The notes under the pieces were generated by a model. That model was not told where the DNA came from. It saw only the letters and a list, made by a program, of their open reading frames with translations, and made no database searches. Made by a program: the position numbers and the translations under genes. Below, one piece after another: positions 5,659 to 5,951 of a stretch of 5,951 bases of DNA (positions are counted from its first letter, which is position 1; every line of letters begins with the position of its first letter). The DNA is from Verrucomicrobiales bacterium (lineage in GTDB: Bacteria > Verrucomicrobiota > Verrucomicrobiia > Limisphaerales > UBA1096), in NCBI GenBank assembly GCA_028817635.1, contig JAPPPH010000039.1, forward strand, positions 1 through 5,951, in the 5' to 3' direction.

Positions 5659-5951
5659 ATGAATCCAATACGAGAATCTGACTTGATGATGACGCGCCGG
5701 CAGTTGTTTGGACGTGCTGCGCTTGGCTTGGGCACGGCGGCCTTGGCCAACGTGCTCGGCCCGGATCTGCTGGCCAAGGGCCAAGCGCCGGGCACCCACT
5801 TCGCGCCCAAGGCCAAGCGGGTGATATACCTGTTCATGAGCGGCGGACCAAGTCACCACGACCTTTGGGATTACAAGCCGAAGATGCGCGAAATGTTCGG
5901 CAAGGATCTGCCGGAGCACGTTCGCGATGGACAGCGCATTACCGGGATGAC
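5659..5951 (+). CDS. DUF1501 family protein with Tat signal (5' part)
   Basis: The gene runs off the window after 97 codons. The start is the ATG at 5659, preceded by AGGAG. A twin-arginine motif T-RR-QLFG (12-18) is followed by a hydrophobic stretch (ALGLGTAALANVLG, 21-34), predicting Tat export. After it come AKRVIYLFMSGGPSHHDLWD (52-71), YKPK, DLPEHV and GQRITGM. These are the signature opening of DUF1501 proteins, a family with an alkaline-phosphatase/sulfatase-like fold whose substrate is unknown. DUF1501 genes are regularly paired with PSD1 cytochrome proteins in Planctomycetota and Verrucomicrobiota, and here the gene follows one after 54 bp, probably in the same transcript. A TTGGCCAA core lies at 5743-5750 (Leu-Ala-Asn). 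The half-site GCCAAGCG occurs twice more, at 5780-5787 and 5812-5819. Confidence 0.92.
   Translation, partial: MNPIRESDLMMTRRQLFGRAALGLGTAALANVLGPDLLAKGQAPGTHFAPKAKRVIYLFMSGGPSHHDLWDYKPKMREMFGKDLPEHVRDGQRITGM

Overview
The window looks like chromosomal DNA of a PVC-superphylum bacterium (Planctomycetota or Verrucomicrobiota). The grounds are a protein with the Planctomycete-type cytochrome / DUF1549 / DUF1553 architecture, followed directly by a DUF1501 gene with a twin-arginine signal. This gene pair is highly expanded in those phyla. GC content is roughly 60% by eye, and three of the four complete or near-complete genes have no clear Shine-Dalgarno sequence. I cannot decide the phylum from this window alone.

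Layout, all on the + strand. Positions 2-232 hold the 3' end of a gene whose last residues resemble the C-terminal tail of large secreted filamentous-haemagglutinin-like exoproteins. After an 85-bp gap with a terminator-like imperfect hairpin come four closely spaced genes. They are a Tat-exported protein of unknown function with a Gfo/Idh/MocA-like outline (318-1598), an M81-family (MlrC-type) metallopeptidase (1611-3137), an exported PSCyt1-PSCyt2-PSD1 protein with two CxxCH haem motifs (best start GTG 3169, end 5604), and the 5' end of a DUF1501 protein with a Tat signal (5659 to the window edge). The gaps are 12, 31 and 54 bp, so a single transcript is plausible. The last gap contains a perfect 9-bp inverted repeat that touches the only clear Shine-Dalgarno sequence in the window.

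Working together (inference): three of the four products carry export signals and the M81 enzyme carries none. The locus may pair envelope-located catabolic or redox proteins with a cytoplasmic zinc-dependent amide/peptide hydrolase. The substrate cannot be read from the sequence.

The most unusual signal is not a gene. A palindrome with core TTGGCCAA, best form CGCTTGGCCAAGCG, occurs eight times inside four different coding regions, against about 0.1 expected by base composition. Twice it occurs as a near-tandem block with 22 identical bases, which writes the same Leu-Ala-Lys-Arg type repeat into two unrelated proteins. This resembles a genome-wide interspersed palindrome, comparable in kind to HIP1 of cyanobacteria, or a small repeat that inserts into coding sequence.
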